A DNA stretch of 29,299 bases, from positions 1 to 29,299 of the IMG/VR virus record IMGVR_UViG_3300034061_002046. One strand, 5' to 3'. The translations under genes were made by a program, and so were the position numbers. The notes under the pieces were generated by a model that saw nothing but the letters and a program-made list of their open reading frames with translations, had not been told where the DNA came from and did not search any database. The stretch comes from a virus. This document shows positions 7,716-15,383 of the stretch, piece after piece. Position 1 is the stretch's first letter. The number at the start of each line of letters is the position of its first letter.

Positions 7716-8627
7716 ATGCCAACTTTTCCTAATACAAGTGGTGCTCCAGGTCGCTGGAGGTTGGGTGACGTTCGTGAAGCTGTTATGGGCAGCAATTGGC
7801 CTACGTTTGGAGTTTTAATTGACTACCTTGTAGTTGCTGGCGGTGGTGGTGGCGGTGGTGCATATGGCGGCGGCGGCGGTGCAGGCGGATTACTTTCTGC
7901 AAGTTCTTATCAGATCTCACCAAGTACTGTTTTTACTGTAACAGTAGGTGGAGGTGGAGCAAGTAATGGAAATCAACCGGGTGGCCAAGGTGGAACCTCC
8001 AGTATTATAGGAACAGGCCTAAGTGTATCCTCAACAGGTGGTGGTTTTGGGGGTTCCGAGCGCCCTGTATCTGGCAGTCACCAAGGTGGTAATGGCGGTA
8101 GTGGGGGTGGTAATGCCTACAGTATGGGCCCTGGTACTGGTATTGTTGGACAGGGTAATAACGGTGGTCAAGGTTCTTACAACGCCAGCACGCTTACGAT
8201 TGGAGGTGGTGGAGGTGGTGGCTCAGGAGCTGTTGGTGGTTCTTATAATTCATCTACAGGTGTTGCCGGTAGTGGCGGCACAGGCTCGTCCAGTACCATA
8301 ACAGGATCATCTGTTATTTATGCCGGTGGCGGGGGTGGGGCTTCAGGAGATGGAAGTTACACAGGAACCGCAGGAGGCGGTGGTAGTGGGGGCGGCGGTG
8401 CGGGTGCGCAATGGGCTACAACCACAGGCAGTAGTGGCACTACTAATAGAGGCGGGGGCGGAGGTGGTGGTGCGGGTAATGCGGGCACGGGAGGAGCTGG
8501 AGGTAGTGGCGTAGTCATCATCTCGGCACCACGAGCTGCAGCATCCACCACAGGGTCGCCTACTGTCACAACTAACGCAGGTCGTACGATCTACACATTC
8601 ACTGCCTCAGGTTCAATAACATTCTAA
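7716..8627 (+). CDS. glycine-rich adhesin-like tail protein 1
   Basis: A 303-residue protein: residues 1-36 are an N-terminal module (MPTFPNTSGAPGRW ... GSNWP) shared with the next two genes, residues 37-270 are dominated by Gly runs of 5-8 after IDYLVVAG, and residues 274-303 form a terminal module (TTGSPTVTTNAGRTIYTFTA). Runs of this kind can pack as polyglycine-II helices, as shown for the receptor-binding adhesin gp38 of phage S16; similar ORFs are labelled glycine-rich domain proteins in many phages. It is therefore a candidate receptor-binding or tip protein. The ribosome binding site is weak (GAGGA, some 13 bases upstream). Overlapping frames look open only because of the GGT/GGC codons and are not genes. 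Confidence 0.75.
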   Translation: MPTFPNTSGAPGRWRLGDVREAVMGSNWPTFGVLIDYLVVAGGGGGGGAYGGGGGAGGLLSASSYQISPSTVFTVTVGGGGASNGNQPGGQGGTSSIIGTGLSVSSTGGGFGGSERPVSGSHQGGNGGSGGGNAYSMGPGTGIVGQGNNGGQGSYNASTLTIGGGGGGGSGAVGGSYNSSTGVAGSGGTGSSSTITGSSVIYAGGGGGASGDGSYTGTAGGGGSGGGGAGAQWATTTGSSGTTNRGGGGGGGAGNAGTGGAGGSGVVIISAPRAAASTTGSPTVTTNAGRTIYTFTASGSITF

Positions 8628-8636
8628 GGTGTGCAT

Positions 8637-10406
8637 ATGCCTCAATTTCCTTCAACAACAGGTGCATCAGATATATGGAGTACTCTAGATCAGTACAGAG
8701 CGCAGCTGGGGAGTAACTGGCCTAATATAGGAGCCCTAGTTGACTACCTAGTAATTGCTGGCGGTGGTGGTGGTTCTTTTGAAGGTGGCGGTGGTGCTGG
8801 TGGTTATAGAGCCTCATCAAGTTTTTCAGTTTCAGCCGGTTCACCTATAACTGTAACAGTGGGTGGTGGAGGAAGCGGTAGCACAGGTGCTCCAAATGGT
8901 CCGTGGCCTCCGGGAACCAACGGCAGTAATTCTGTGTTTAGCTCTATCACATCCAATGGAGGTGGTGCTGGCGGTGGCAGTACGAGTGGTACCTCTGTAG
9001 GAAGCGCAGGCGGAAGCGGCGGTGGTGCTGGTCAAGACGGTTCAGGTGTTACCAGGGCAGGTGGTGCCGGAACTGTTGGGCAAGGTAACGCTGGAGGAAC
9101 TTCCACTACTGGAGGCCCCACATATCCTGGTTCGGGAGGTGGCGGAGCAGGTGCAGTAGGTGGTAATAATAACTCGAGTAGTAATTTAGGCGGCGCTGGA
9201 GGTGCGGGTGCAACATCAAGTATAACAGGTTCTTCAGTTACATATGCTGGCGGCGGCGGAGGCGGTGCTGACTTTTATCGTAGCGGTGCAACTCTAGGTG
9301 CAGGCGGTGCTGGAGGCGGTGGTGCAGGTGCGGCTAACAACAGCACAGGTATTGCAGGAACAACCAATACTGGTGGTGGTGGAGGTGGCGGTTCTGGCTG
9401 GTCTGGTGCCGGACAAGCTGGTAATGGAGGAGCAGGCGGCTCTGGTGTTGTTATCCTTAGATCACAGTACGCTGTCACTGCAACTACGGGTTCTCCTACT
9501 GTAACCTACAACGGATCTAATAGTATTTATACTTACACAGCATCTGGAACTATTACATTTAGCCCTGCACTGCTAAATCCACCTGCATCAGTTGAATACT
9601 TAGTAGTCGCTGGTGGTGGCGGTGGTGGGGCAAATAATGCAGCATCATCTGGCTCTAACTCTGTTTTCTCTACAATTACGTCTGCGGGCGGTGGTGGAGG
9701 TGGCGGAGATGGTTATCCAAGCAGTAGTTCTGTCGGATATGGTCTAAGTGGTGGCAGTGGCGGTGGCAGTGGATGGAATAACAATGGTGCTGGTGGACCA
9801 AGTTTTGGAGCAGGCAATACTCCTTCCACTTCTCCATCACAAGGCAATAATGGCGGACATTCGGGTACAAATAACGGTGGTGGCAATTATAGCAGTGGCG
9901 GTGGCGGTGGAGCTGGTGCAGTTGGAGGCAATGCTAGCGGTTCTTCAAGTATAGGTGGTGTAGGTGGTGCAGGCTCCTCTTCATCTATAACAGGAAGTTC
10001 CATAACATATGCAGGTGGTGGCGGCGGAGGAGCCTATCCAGGAACTGCCGGGGCTGGCGGTGCTGGTGGAGGTGGTGCTGGTAATGTATCAGTTGCTGCA
10101 ACTGCCGGAACTGCGAACACTGGGGGCGGTGGCGGCGGTCGTGCAGTAGGTGGAGGTGGTGGAGCAGGTGGTTTTAGAACGGCAACTGGGTTTTCCGTAG
10201 CTACTGGAACACAATTAACCGTAACAGTTGGTGGTGGTGGTAGTGGTGGTACAACCGGTGGTGCTCAAGGTGGCTCTGGTATTGTTGTATTGCGTTACGC
10301 AGACACGTTCGATCTTGCTAGAGCTACAACAGGCTCTCCAACAATAACTACATCTGGTGGATTCCGAATTTACACTTTTACGGCCAGTGGTTCAATTACA
10401 TTTTAA
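8637..10406 (+). CDS. glycine-rich adhesin-like tail protein 2, two fused Gly-rich modules
   Basis: The start is placed at ATG 8637, seven bases after AAGG; a GTG at 8631 in the same frame would only add two residues. The 589-residue protein carries the shared N-terminal module (MPQFPSTTGASDIW ... GSNWP), a first Gly-rich module to about residue 311 ending TGSPTVTYNGSNSIYTYTA, and a second from residue 319 (VEYLVVAGGGG) ending TGSPTITTSGGFRIYTFTA. Each module on its own is as long as the whole Gly-rich part of the preceding protein, so this is a tandem fusion. In module 2 the segment AGGFRTATGFSV...LTVTVGGGG stands near the end rather than near the beginning. Predicted role: host-surface adhesin. 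Confidence 0.75.
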   Translation: MPQFPSTTGASDIWSTLDQYRAQLGSNWPNIGALVDYLVIAGGGGGSFEGGGGAGGYRASSSFSVSAGSPITVTVGGGGSGSTGAPNGPWPPGTNGSNSVFSSITSNGGGAGGGSTSGTSVGSAGGSGGGAGQDGSGVTRAGGAGTVGQGNAGGTSTTGGPTYPGSGGGGAGAVGGNNNSSSNLGGAGGAGATSSITGSSVTYAGGGGGGADFYRSGATLGAGGAGGGGAGAANNSTGIAGTTNTGGGGGGGSGWSGAGQAGNGGAGGSGVVILRSQYAVTATTGSPTVTYNGSNSIYTYTASGTITFSPALLNPPASVEYLVVAGGGGGGANNAASSGSNSVFSTITSAGGGGGGGDGYPSSSSVGYGLSGGSGGGSGWNNNGAGGPSFGAGNTPSTSPSQGNNGGHSGTNNGGGNYSSGGGGGAGAVGGNASGSSSIGGVGGAGSSSSITGSSITYAGGGGGGAYPGTAGAGGAGGGGAGNVSVAATAGTANTGGGGGGRAVGGGGGAGGFRTATGFSVATGTQLTVTVGGGGSGGTTGGAQGGSGIVVLRYADTFDLARATTGSPTITTSGGFRIYTFTASGSITF

Positions 10407-10415
10407 AGGATAAAG

Positions 10416-12431
10416 ATGCCTGATTTTCCTTCGACTACAAGTGCTTCAGGCATCTGGACACTTAAAAAACATAAACGTGCAAAACAGGGTAGCAATTGGC
10501 CAGGTACAGCCGATCTATATTTTCCCTATGTCACCATGCTGCTGCCCGGCAACGGCACCAACGGAGCGCAGAACAACACGTTCCTAGACAGCAGCACCAA
10601 CAACTTCAGCATCACCCGTAACGGCAACACTACGCAGGGTACGTTTGCTCCGTATGGGGCGAACTGGAGTAACTTCTTTGATGGGAGTGGGGATTATTTA
10701 AGTGCGCCTGATAACGCTGCTTGGGTTTTGTCTGGTGACTTTACTATTGAGTCATGGGTATACCCATCAGGTAGTGGAATTCGTGTTATTGCGTCTCAGT
10801 GGCCGGGGGCTGGAGGCGCAACAAACCAAGCATTTTACTTTAGCCTCGCAACTGGTAACTACATAAACTTTACATATGGTTTGGGTTCCGCAAACATCAA
10901 TGTAACAGGCACGTCCGTAACAGCTAATTTAAATTCATGGAATCATGTTGCTGTAACGCGGTTTGGCACAACAGTGCGTTTGTTTGTTAATGGTGTACAA
11001 GATTCCACTACTGCCACAGTAAGTGGGGCATTAAATAACTCAACGAGTTCTTTATATATTGGCATTCTAAATCCAACAGACGGTTTTATATTTACAGGAT
11101 ATATTTCAGATTTGCGATTGCTTAATGGCACCGCACAATACACTTCTAACTTCACGCCACCTTCCTCTCCCCTCACCGCCATCACCAACACCTCTCTGCT
11201 TACTTGCCAGAGCAACCGCTTCATTGATAACAGCGCCAACAACTTCACCATTACACGCAACGGCGATGTAAGCGTCCAAGTCTTCAGCCCGTTCTCTCCG
11301 ACTGCCTCGTATGCTGCAGGGACAAATGGTGGCAGTGGGTACTTTGATGGGACTGGGGATTACCTGACTGTGCCAAGCAACGCTGCACTTGCAGTTGGGT
11401 CAACATTTACAGTGGAATGTTGGGTATATAGAACTGTTGGATCAACAATCCAGTGGCTTGCTGGAAACAACGCTGGAAGTGGTAATACTAATTGGCTTTT
11501 GGAAATAGAAGCAAACAACACTGTTTATGGCGGCGGTTGGTTGTCTGGAACACAAACGGTTTCAACAGTCCCAGTGGCAGCATGGACGCATATTGCAATG
11601 GTGTGCGATAGCGGCTCGTTAAAGATATATATTAATGGCATTCAGTCTGGTACTGCGGGATCAGGTTCAAATTTTACAGCGTCCGACATAACGTACATAG
11701 GACAGTATTCTGGTGCTTCTAGGAATTTGACTGGATATATTTCAAATTTGCGTGTTCTCAAAGGCACCGCCCTCTACACCGCCAACTTCACTCCACCCAC
11801 AGCACCTCTCACCGCAATCACCAACACCAGCCTCCTGCTGAACTACACCAACGCAGGCGTCATTGACAACGCGATGATGAACAACCTTGAGACGGTGGGT
11901 AATGCGCAGATCAGCACCACGCAGAGTAAATGGGGTGGGTCTTCTATTGCGTTTGATGGGACGGGTGATTGGTTGCTTGCCCCGTCATCGCCAAACTTTG
12001 CCATCGATGGCAATTTCACAGTTGAGATGTGGGTGTATTTCAATAACACCACAACCTACGTATTCTTTGATATGCGCGGGATAGGCACCGCAGCCCCAAA
12101 CAACCCGGTTTTGTTCTGGTCTAACTCCGCAAGCAAAATACAAGCGTATATCAATGATGACTTTCGCATTACCTCTGGCACTTTGAATACGGCACAGTGG
12201 TATCACGTTGCTTTGACTCGCAGCGGCACCACCGTAACCTTGTATGTCGATGGCGTGTCACAGGGTACATATACATATTCAGCGTCGATAACCCAGCAAG
12301 CACTTTATGTGGGTACGGGGTCCGGTCTTAACTCCTTCAACGGATACATCGATGACCTGCGCATCACCAAAGGCTTTGCCCGCTACACCGCCAACTTCAC
12401 CCCGCCCTCAGGACCATTTTTTACAAGATAA
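10416..12431 (+). CDS. triple LamG/concanavalin A-like lectin tail protein
   Basis: A 671-residue protein with AAAGGA before ATG 10416. Residues 1-36 are the shared N-terminal module (MPDFPSTTSASGIW ... GSNWP). Three LamG-type jelly rolls follow at about 88-236, 310-446 and 513-655, each with the opening FDGxGDYL/W, the central FTxExWVY, the WxHxAxx step, VNG/ING/VDG, and the closing GYIxxLRxxxGxxxYTxNFTPP. Such domains bind glycans or proteins, so this is a likely surface-glycan adhesin. Linker regions at the domain edges are visibly GC-richer than both the flanking genes and the domain cores, which suggests mosaic origin. It is followed by a small partner-like gene after seven bases. LamG assignment is firm; the ligand is unknown. 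Confidence 0.85.
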   Translation: MPDFPSTTSASGIWTLKKHKRAKQGSNWPGTADLYFPYVTMLLPGNGTNGAQNNTFLDSSTNNFSITRNGNTTQGTFAPYGANWSNFFDGSGDYLSAPDNAAWVLSGDFTIESWVYPSGSGIRVIASQWPGAGGATNQAFYFSLATGNYINFTYGLGSANINVTGTSVTANLNSWNHVAVTRFGTTVRLFVNGVQDSTTATVSGALNNSTSSLYIGILNPTDGFIFTGYISDLRLLNGTAQYTSNFTPPSSPLTAITNTSLLTCQSNRFIDNSANNFTITRNGDVSVQVFSPFSPTASYAAGTNGGSGYFDGTGDYLTVPSNAALAVGSTFTVECWVYRTVGSTIQWLAGNNAGSGNTNWLLEIEANNTVYGGGWLSGTQTVSTVPVAAWTHIAMVCDSGSLKIYINGIQSGTAGSGSNFTASDITYIGQYSGASRNLTGYISNLRVLKGTALYTANFTPPTAPLTAITNTSLLLNYTNAGVIDNAMMNNLETVGNAQISTTQSKWGGSSIAFDGTGDWLLAPSSPNFAIDGNFTVEMWVYFNNTTTYVFFDMRGIGTAAPNNPVLFWSNSASKIQAYINDDFRITSGTLNTAQWYHVALTRSGTTVTLYVDGVSQGTYTYSASITQQALYVGTGSGLNSFNGYIDDLRITKGFARYTANFTPPSGPFFTR

Positions 12432-12438
12432 GGACAAC

Positions 12439-12807
12439 ATGGCTCACTTTGCGCAACTAGACGAAAACAACACAGTGACTCAAGTTATTGTGGTTCATAA
12501 CAATGAAACTCTAGATAATGGTATAGAATCAGAAGCCAAAGGCGTAACATTCTGTCAATCTCTATTTCCTGGAACAAACTGGAAACAAACGTCCTACAAT
12601 GCCAACATTCGCAAGAACTATGCGGGTATTGGGTTTGTTTATGACTCAACCAGGGACGCTTTCATTCCTCCCAAACCATATAACAGCTGGGTGTTAAACG
12701 AGACCACCTGTACTTGGACAGCTCCAACACCTTACCCCACAGACGGTAAACGGTATACTTGGGATGAAACCCAACAAGTTTGGATAGAGATCCAAACACC
12801 ATTATGA
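12439..12807 (+). CDS. small virion-associated protein with YPTDGK motif, copy 1
   Basis: The frame is open upstream into the LamG gene, but ATG 12439 with AAGGA just before it gives a 122-residue protein starting MAHFAQLDENNTVTQVIVV. This is a familiar cyanophage-type family: NYAGIGFVYDSTRDAFIPPK, PYNSWVLNETTCTW, then the C-terminal YPTDGKRYTWDETQQVW. It sits directly after a large fibre gene and before a GGTG protein; the same order is seen at 14374-15050 with another member. The position recalls tail-fibre assembly proteins (Tfa, gp38) placed after their fibre gene, but family members also occur as structural proteins, so a chaperone role is only inference. Confidence 0.75.
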   Translation: MAHFAQLDENNTVTQVIVVHNNETLDNGIESEAKGVTFCQSLFPGTNWKQTSYNANIRKNYAGIGFVYDSTRDAFIPPKPYNSWVLNETTCTWTAPTPYPTDGKRYTWDETQQVWIEIQTPL

Positions 12808-12820
12808 ATTGGAACAACAT

Positions 12821-13642
12821 ATGCCAAATCTTTCGAACATAGTTTCACCAGGCAATGTACTTACCGCTTCCAGTTCAAATATACTTACTAACAAGACTAT
12901 CAGTGGTAGCGCTAACACAGTCACGAACATACCTCTATCTACAGGAGTGACAGGTACATTGCCTGTAGCTAACGGAGGAACCGGAGTAACAACTAGTACT
13001 GGTTCAGGAAATAGTGTTTTGTCCACTAGCCCCACATTGGTTACGCCAATTTTAGGCACGCCTCAGTCTGTTACACTGACTAACGGAACTAATTTGCCGT
13101 TGTCAACGGGTGTCACAGGAACACTACCTATAGCAAATGGCGGCACTGGTGCTGTAACTCTTGCAGGTGCAAATATACCAGTTACGACTGTAGCAAATAC
13201 ATTTACTGGAACTCAAACCTTTAGTGGTAGTTCTAGCGCACTTACAATGATACTTAATAATGCAGCCGAAGTTTGCAATATCTCGGCAACTGCTGCCACA
13301 GGTACTATCAACTATGATGTAACTACACAGTCTGTATTGTACTATACCAGCAACGCTACAGCCAATTGGACTGTTAACTTCAGAGCTTCGTCTGGTACTA
13401 GTTTAAACACAATAATGTCTGTAGGACAAACTGTAACAATAGCTTTTATGGTGACTCAGGGAACTACTGCATTCTTTAACAATGTTGTGCAAGTAGATGG
13501 TAGTCCTGTAACACCTAAATGGCAGGGCGGTACAGCTCCAACTGCAGGTAACGTATCTAGTATAGACAGCTATACCTACACTATTATTAAAACTGCCAAT
13601 GCGGCATTTACAGTGTTGGCTGCTCAAACACAGTTTAAGTAG
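12821..13642 (+). CDS. GGTG-repeat tail protein, copy 1
   Basis: ATG 12821 gives 273 residues beginning MPNLSNIVSPGNVLTASSSN; a TTG at 12809 in frame is possible but alignment to the paralog at 14712 (MANLSNIITPTNVLTASS) favours 12821. Domains: an N-terminal anchor (1-40), two GGTG blocks (LPVANGGTGVTTS, LPIANGGTGAV) like those in the fibre at 6109, then residues 125-273, a beta domain ending DSYTYTIIKTANAAFTVLAA that is common in phage virion proteins of this type. It is probably a short fibre or decoration protein. The ribosome binding site is weak (GGA), with start four codons beyond the stop of the upstream gene, so coupling is likely. Confidence 0.75.
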   Translation: MPNLSNIVSPGNVLTASSSNILTNKTISGSANTVTNIPLSTGVTGTLPVANGGTGVTTSTGSGNSVLSTSPTLVTPILGTPQSVTLTNGTNLPLSTGVTGTLPIANGGTGAVTLAGANIPVTTVANTFTGTQTFSGSSSALTMILNNAAEVCNISATAATGTINYDVTTQSVLYYTSNATANWTVNFRASSGTSLNTIMSVGQTVTIAFMVTQGTTAFFNNVVQVDGSPVTPKWQGGTAPTAGNVSSIDSYTYTIIKTANAAFTVLAAQTQFK

Positions 13643-13648
13643 AATATT

Positions 13649-14371
13649 ATGCCATTAATTAGTAGAAGAGGCGGTGCTGCCGCTCGTGGTCTTGGGTTGT
13701 TTGGGCGTCAAAAAGTACTCACAACTTTTACGTTTCCAGCTGGAACCAGCACTTGGACAGCGCCTGGTGGTGTAACTTCATTGGTCAGTGCAGTAGGTAA
13801 AGGTAGTGACGGAGTTAGTGACTACACAACAGGTGGTGGTGGTCCTATATGGAGAGTCTATTTCGGAAATAGTGGAGTCAATCTTTCCGGAGGTTCTGCG
13901 CCTCCTGCACCTATAAGTTACGACACGATATACTCTAATATGATGTCGGTAGTAAATAATATTAATAATGCTACTGGTATTATTGCGTATAATCACACTG
14001 CGTTTGGATTTATAAGAATTGCATTTGATAATAAGTGGAGTGAGCTGATCTACCCTAATGTTGGGTATGGTGGTCAAATTGTAGCCGGTAGTGCTACATA
14101 TTCCTGGGCACTACCTACCAGTGGAGCACTAACTTGGTCTGCTGGCTACGCAAATCAACAGTTTAATGCAGATGTTAGCTATACTTTTTATATATCAGGA
14201 AGCTCAGGTAGCAATACTACTGGTTTTGCTTTAAGTTTTTCTGGTGGTGGCTACTCTGGAGGTACTGGCACTCCTGCATCAAACACCACCTACAATAATG
14301 TTTCAGTAATACCTGGAACTACTTACACTATTGTTAACAATGGTGCCCTAACAATAACTTACTATGTATAA
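13649..14371 (+). CDS. tail fibre-like protein with RRGGAAARG N-terminus
   Basis: A 240-residue protein. The basic, Gly/Ala-rich start MPLISRRGGAAARGLGLFG resembles N-terminal anchors of small phage fibre proteins; it is followed by FPAGTSTWTAPGGVTSLVS, the W-x-x-P-x-GV signature that opens many glycine-rich phage adhesins, although the usual long poly-Gly region is replaced by a globular, Asn/Tyr-rich domain (residues ~60-165) and a beta-rich end (SFSGGGYSGGTGTP, TYTIVNNGALTITYYV). It lies between the two copies of the small-protein/GGTG pair and is itself followed by such a pair, so it may be the fibre belonging to that pair. Ribosome binding site is not obvious. Confidence 0.65.
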   Translation: MPLISRRGGAAARGLGLFGRQKVLTTFTFPAGTSTWTAPGGVTSLVSAVGKGSDGVSDYTTGGGGPIWRVYFGNSGVNLSGGSAPPAPISYDTIYSNMMSVVNNINNATGIIAYNHTAFGFIRIAFDNKWSELIYPNVGYGGQIVAGSATYSWALPTSGALTWSAGYANQQFNADVSYTFYISGSSGSNTTGFALSFSGGGYSGGTGTPASNTTYNNVSVIPGTTYTIVNNGALTITYYV

Positions 14372-14373
14372 TT

Positions 14374-14709
14374 ATGTATGCAAAAATAAAAGATAATGTA
14401 GTAATACAATTTCCGTATGGATTTGATGAATTGCAGTCTGAATTTGACAAAGTCTTAACGGGAAACATAGATATATTAAACACCTTTAAGCTTTCTAATG
14501 CATACTTAGATGGTTTTACAATCTACACTGTAACCCAGCAAGAAAAGCCTTTAATGCATTCGGCAGGTGAAAAGCATATCTTGGCCGAATTGCCGGTATT
14601 AGTAAATGATCAATGGACACTTGTTTGGCAAGTAGAAGCAGTTCAGTATCCTACTGATGGAAAAACTTATAAATGGAACCCGACAAGTAGAGCTTGGGAT
14701 GAGGAGTAA
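14374..14709 (+). CDS. small protein with YPTDGK motif, copy 2 (MYAKI-type)
   Basis: A 111-residue protein beginning MYAKIKDNVVIQFPYGFDEL, a pattern of a common small phage family (MYAKxxxNxVxxxPYxxxDL). The C-terminus YPTDGKTYKWNPTSRAWDEE matches the end of the protein at 12439 while the middles differ, so the two share a C-terminal module. It starts two bases after the stop of a fibre-like gene without a clear Shine-Dalgarno site, which suggests coupled translation, and contains the GAGGAG used by the next gene. Likely fibre-associated, perhaps an assembly factor; unproven. Confidence 0.7.
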   Translation: MYAKIKDNVVIQFPYGFDELQSEFDKVLTGNIDILNTFKLSNAYLDGFTIYTVTQQEKPLMHSAGEKHILAELPVLVNDQWTLVWQVEAVQYPTDGKTYKWNPTSRAWDEE

Positions 14710-14711
14710 AC

Positions 14712-15050
14712 ATGGCAAATCTTTCCAATATTATTACACCTACCAATGTTCTAACAGCTAGTAGTACCAACACTCTTAGCAATAAAGTGATTAGTGGTAC
14801 TAACAACACTATTACTAACGTTTCACTCACAACAAGTGTAACGGGCACACTACCAGTATCTAGTGGTGGCACTGGATTGTCTAGCACTCCAGCTAACGGT
14901 CAAATCGTCATTGGAAATGGCACTGATTTTACTCTTGCAACACTGACCCCTGGCGTTGGAATCGGTATCACAAATGCCAGTGGATCAATTACAATAAGAT
15001 CTATAGAAACCAATACTCGATCTTTTGCTTATTTTTGCGGAAATTTTTAA
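14712..15050 (+). CDS. GGTG-repeat tail protein, copy 2 (short)
   Basis: A 112-residue protein with GAGGAG before ATG 14712. Residues 1-55 align without gaps to the start of the 273-residue protein at 12821 (NLSNI, NVLTASS, TGTLPVSSGGTG). The remainder is different: ANGQIVIGNGTDFTLATLTP and GIGITNASGSITI are of a type found in many phage tail proteins. So the paralogs share the attachment part and differ in the distal part. It lacks the C-terminal beta domain of copy 1, but ends in a natural way and is not an obvious truncation. Confidence 0.7.
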   Translation: MANLSNIITPTNVLTASSTNTLSNKVISGTNNTITNVSLTTSVTGTLPVSSGGTGLSSTPANGQIVIGNGTDFTLATLTPGVGIGITNASGSITIRSIETNTRSFAYFCGNF

Positions 15051-15059
15051 GGAGTAAAT

Positions 15060-15371
15060 ATGCCAACAGGTATTTTGGGTCAATCGGCCCCAGCGGCAAA
15101 CACAAATACTACGGTATATACCGTTCCTGCGAGTGTTGCTGCTACTTTCAACATCAGTATTGTGAATATTGGTACTGGTTCTGCAAGTGTTACTGTTGCA
15201 ATATCTGCAACCAGCACACCTGCTGTTTCTGAATATATAGAGTGGCAGTCGCCAATACCGCCTGGAGGTGTACTTGAACGAGGTGGACTTGTTGCCCAAA
15301 CCGGCCGTAACGTTGTAGTCAACTGTTCTACTGCCTCTTGTTCGGTGTCTGTTTATGGTTTTGAACAATAA
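15060..15371 (+). CDS. small beta-sandwich virion protein
   Basis: A 103-residue protein with a strong AAGGAG site before ATG 15060. The pattern GILGQSAPAANTNTTVYTVP, then VNIGTGSASVTVAI, EYIEWQSPIPPGGVLERGG and a final VSVYGFE belongs to a family of small structural proteins frequent in cyanophage genomes. It resembles the 117-residue protein at 7360 in length and strand pattern, though not closely in sequence. Predicted soluble. It precedes the 953-residue propeller protein by 12 bases and may be its adaptor or a decoration protein; this is inference. Confidence 0.7.
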   Translation: MPTGILGQSAPAANTNTTVYTVPASVAATFNISIVNIGTGSASVTVAISATSTPAVSEYIEWQSPIPPGGVLERGGLVAQTGRNVVVNCSTASCSVSVYGFEQ

Positions 15372-15383
15372 GGATCAATCCTA

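Noticed and set aside
8023-8514. Plus-strand frames within the first glycine-rich gene
   Set aside because: Runs of Val, Ala and Glu come from reading GGT/GGC/GGA codons out of frame; no start signals. The same holds for frames at 9298-9504, 9748-9954 and 18477-18767.
8631-8636. GTG start for the second glycine-rich gene
   Set aside because: It adds only two residues and sits too close to the AAGG; ATG 8637 aligns with the MPxFP start of both neighbours.
10943-11260. 105-codon minus-strand frame opposite the LamG gene
   Set aside because: No ribosome binding site, no homology I recognise, and it crosses a LamG domain border on the real gene.
12307-12438. Upstream extension of the small protein gene into the LamG gene
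   Set aside because: The extension is out of frame with LamG and Pro/Ser-rich; ATG 12439 has AAGGA in place and matches the family start MAHFAQ.
14985-15368. 127-codon minus-strand frame
   Set aside because: It spans two well-supported plus-strand genes and the ribosome binding site between them; the product is low-complexity Arg/Tyr/Cys-rich.
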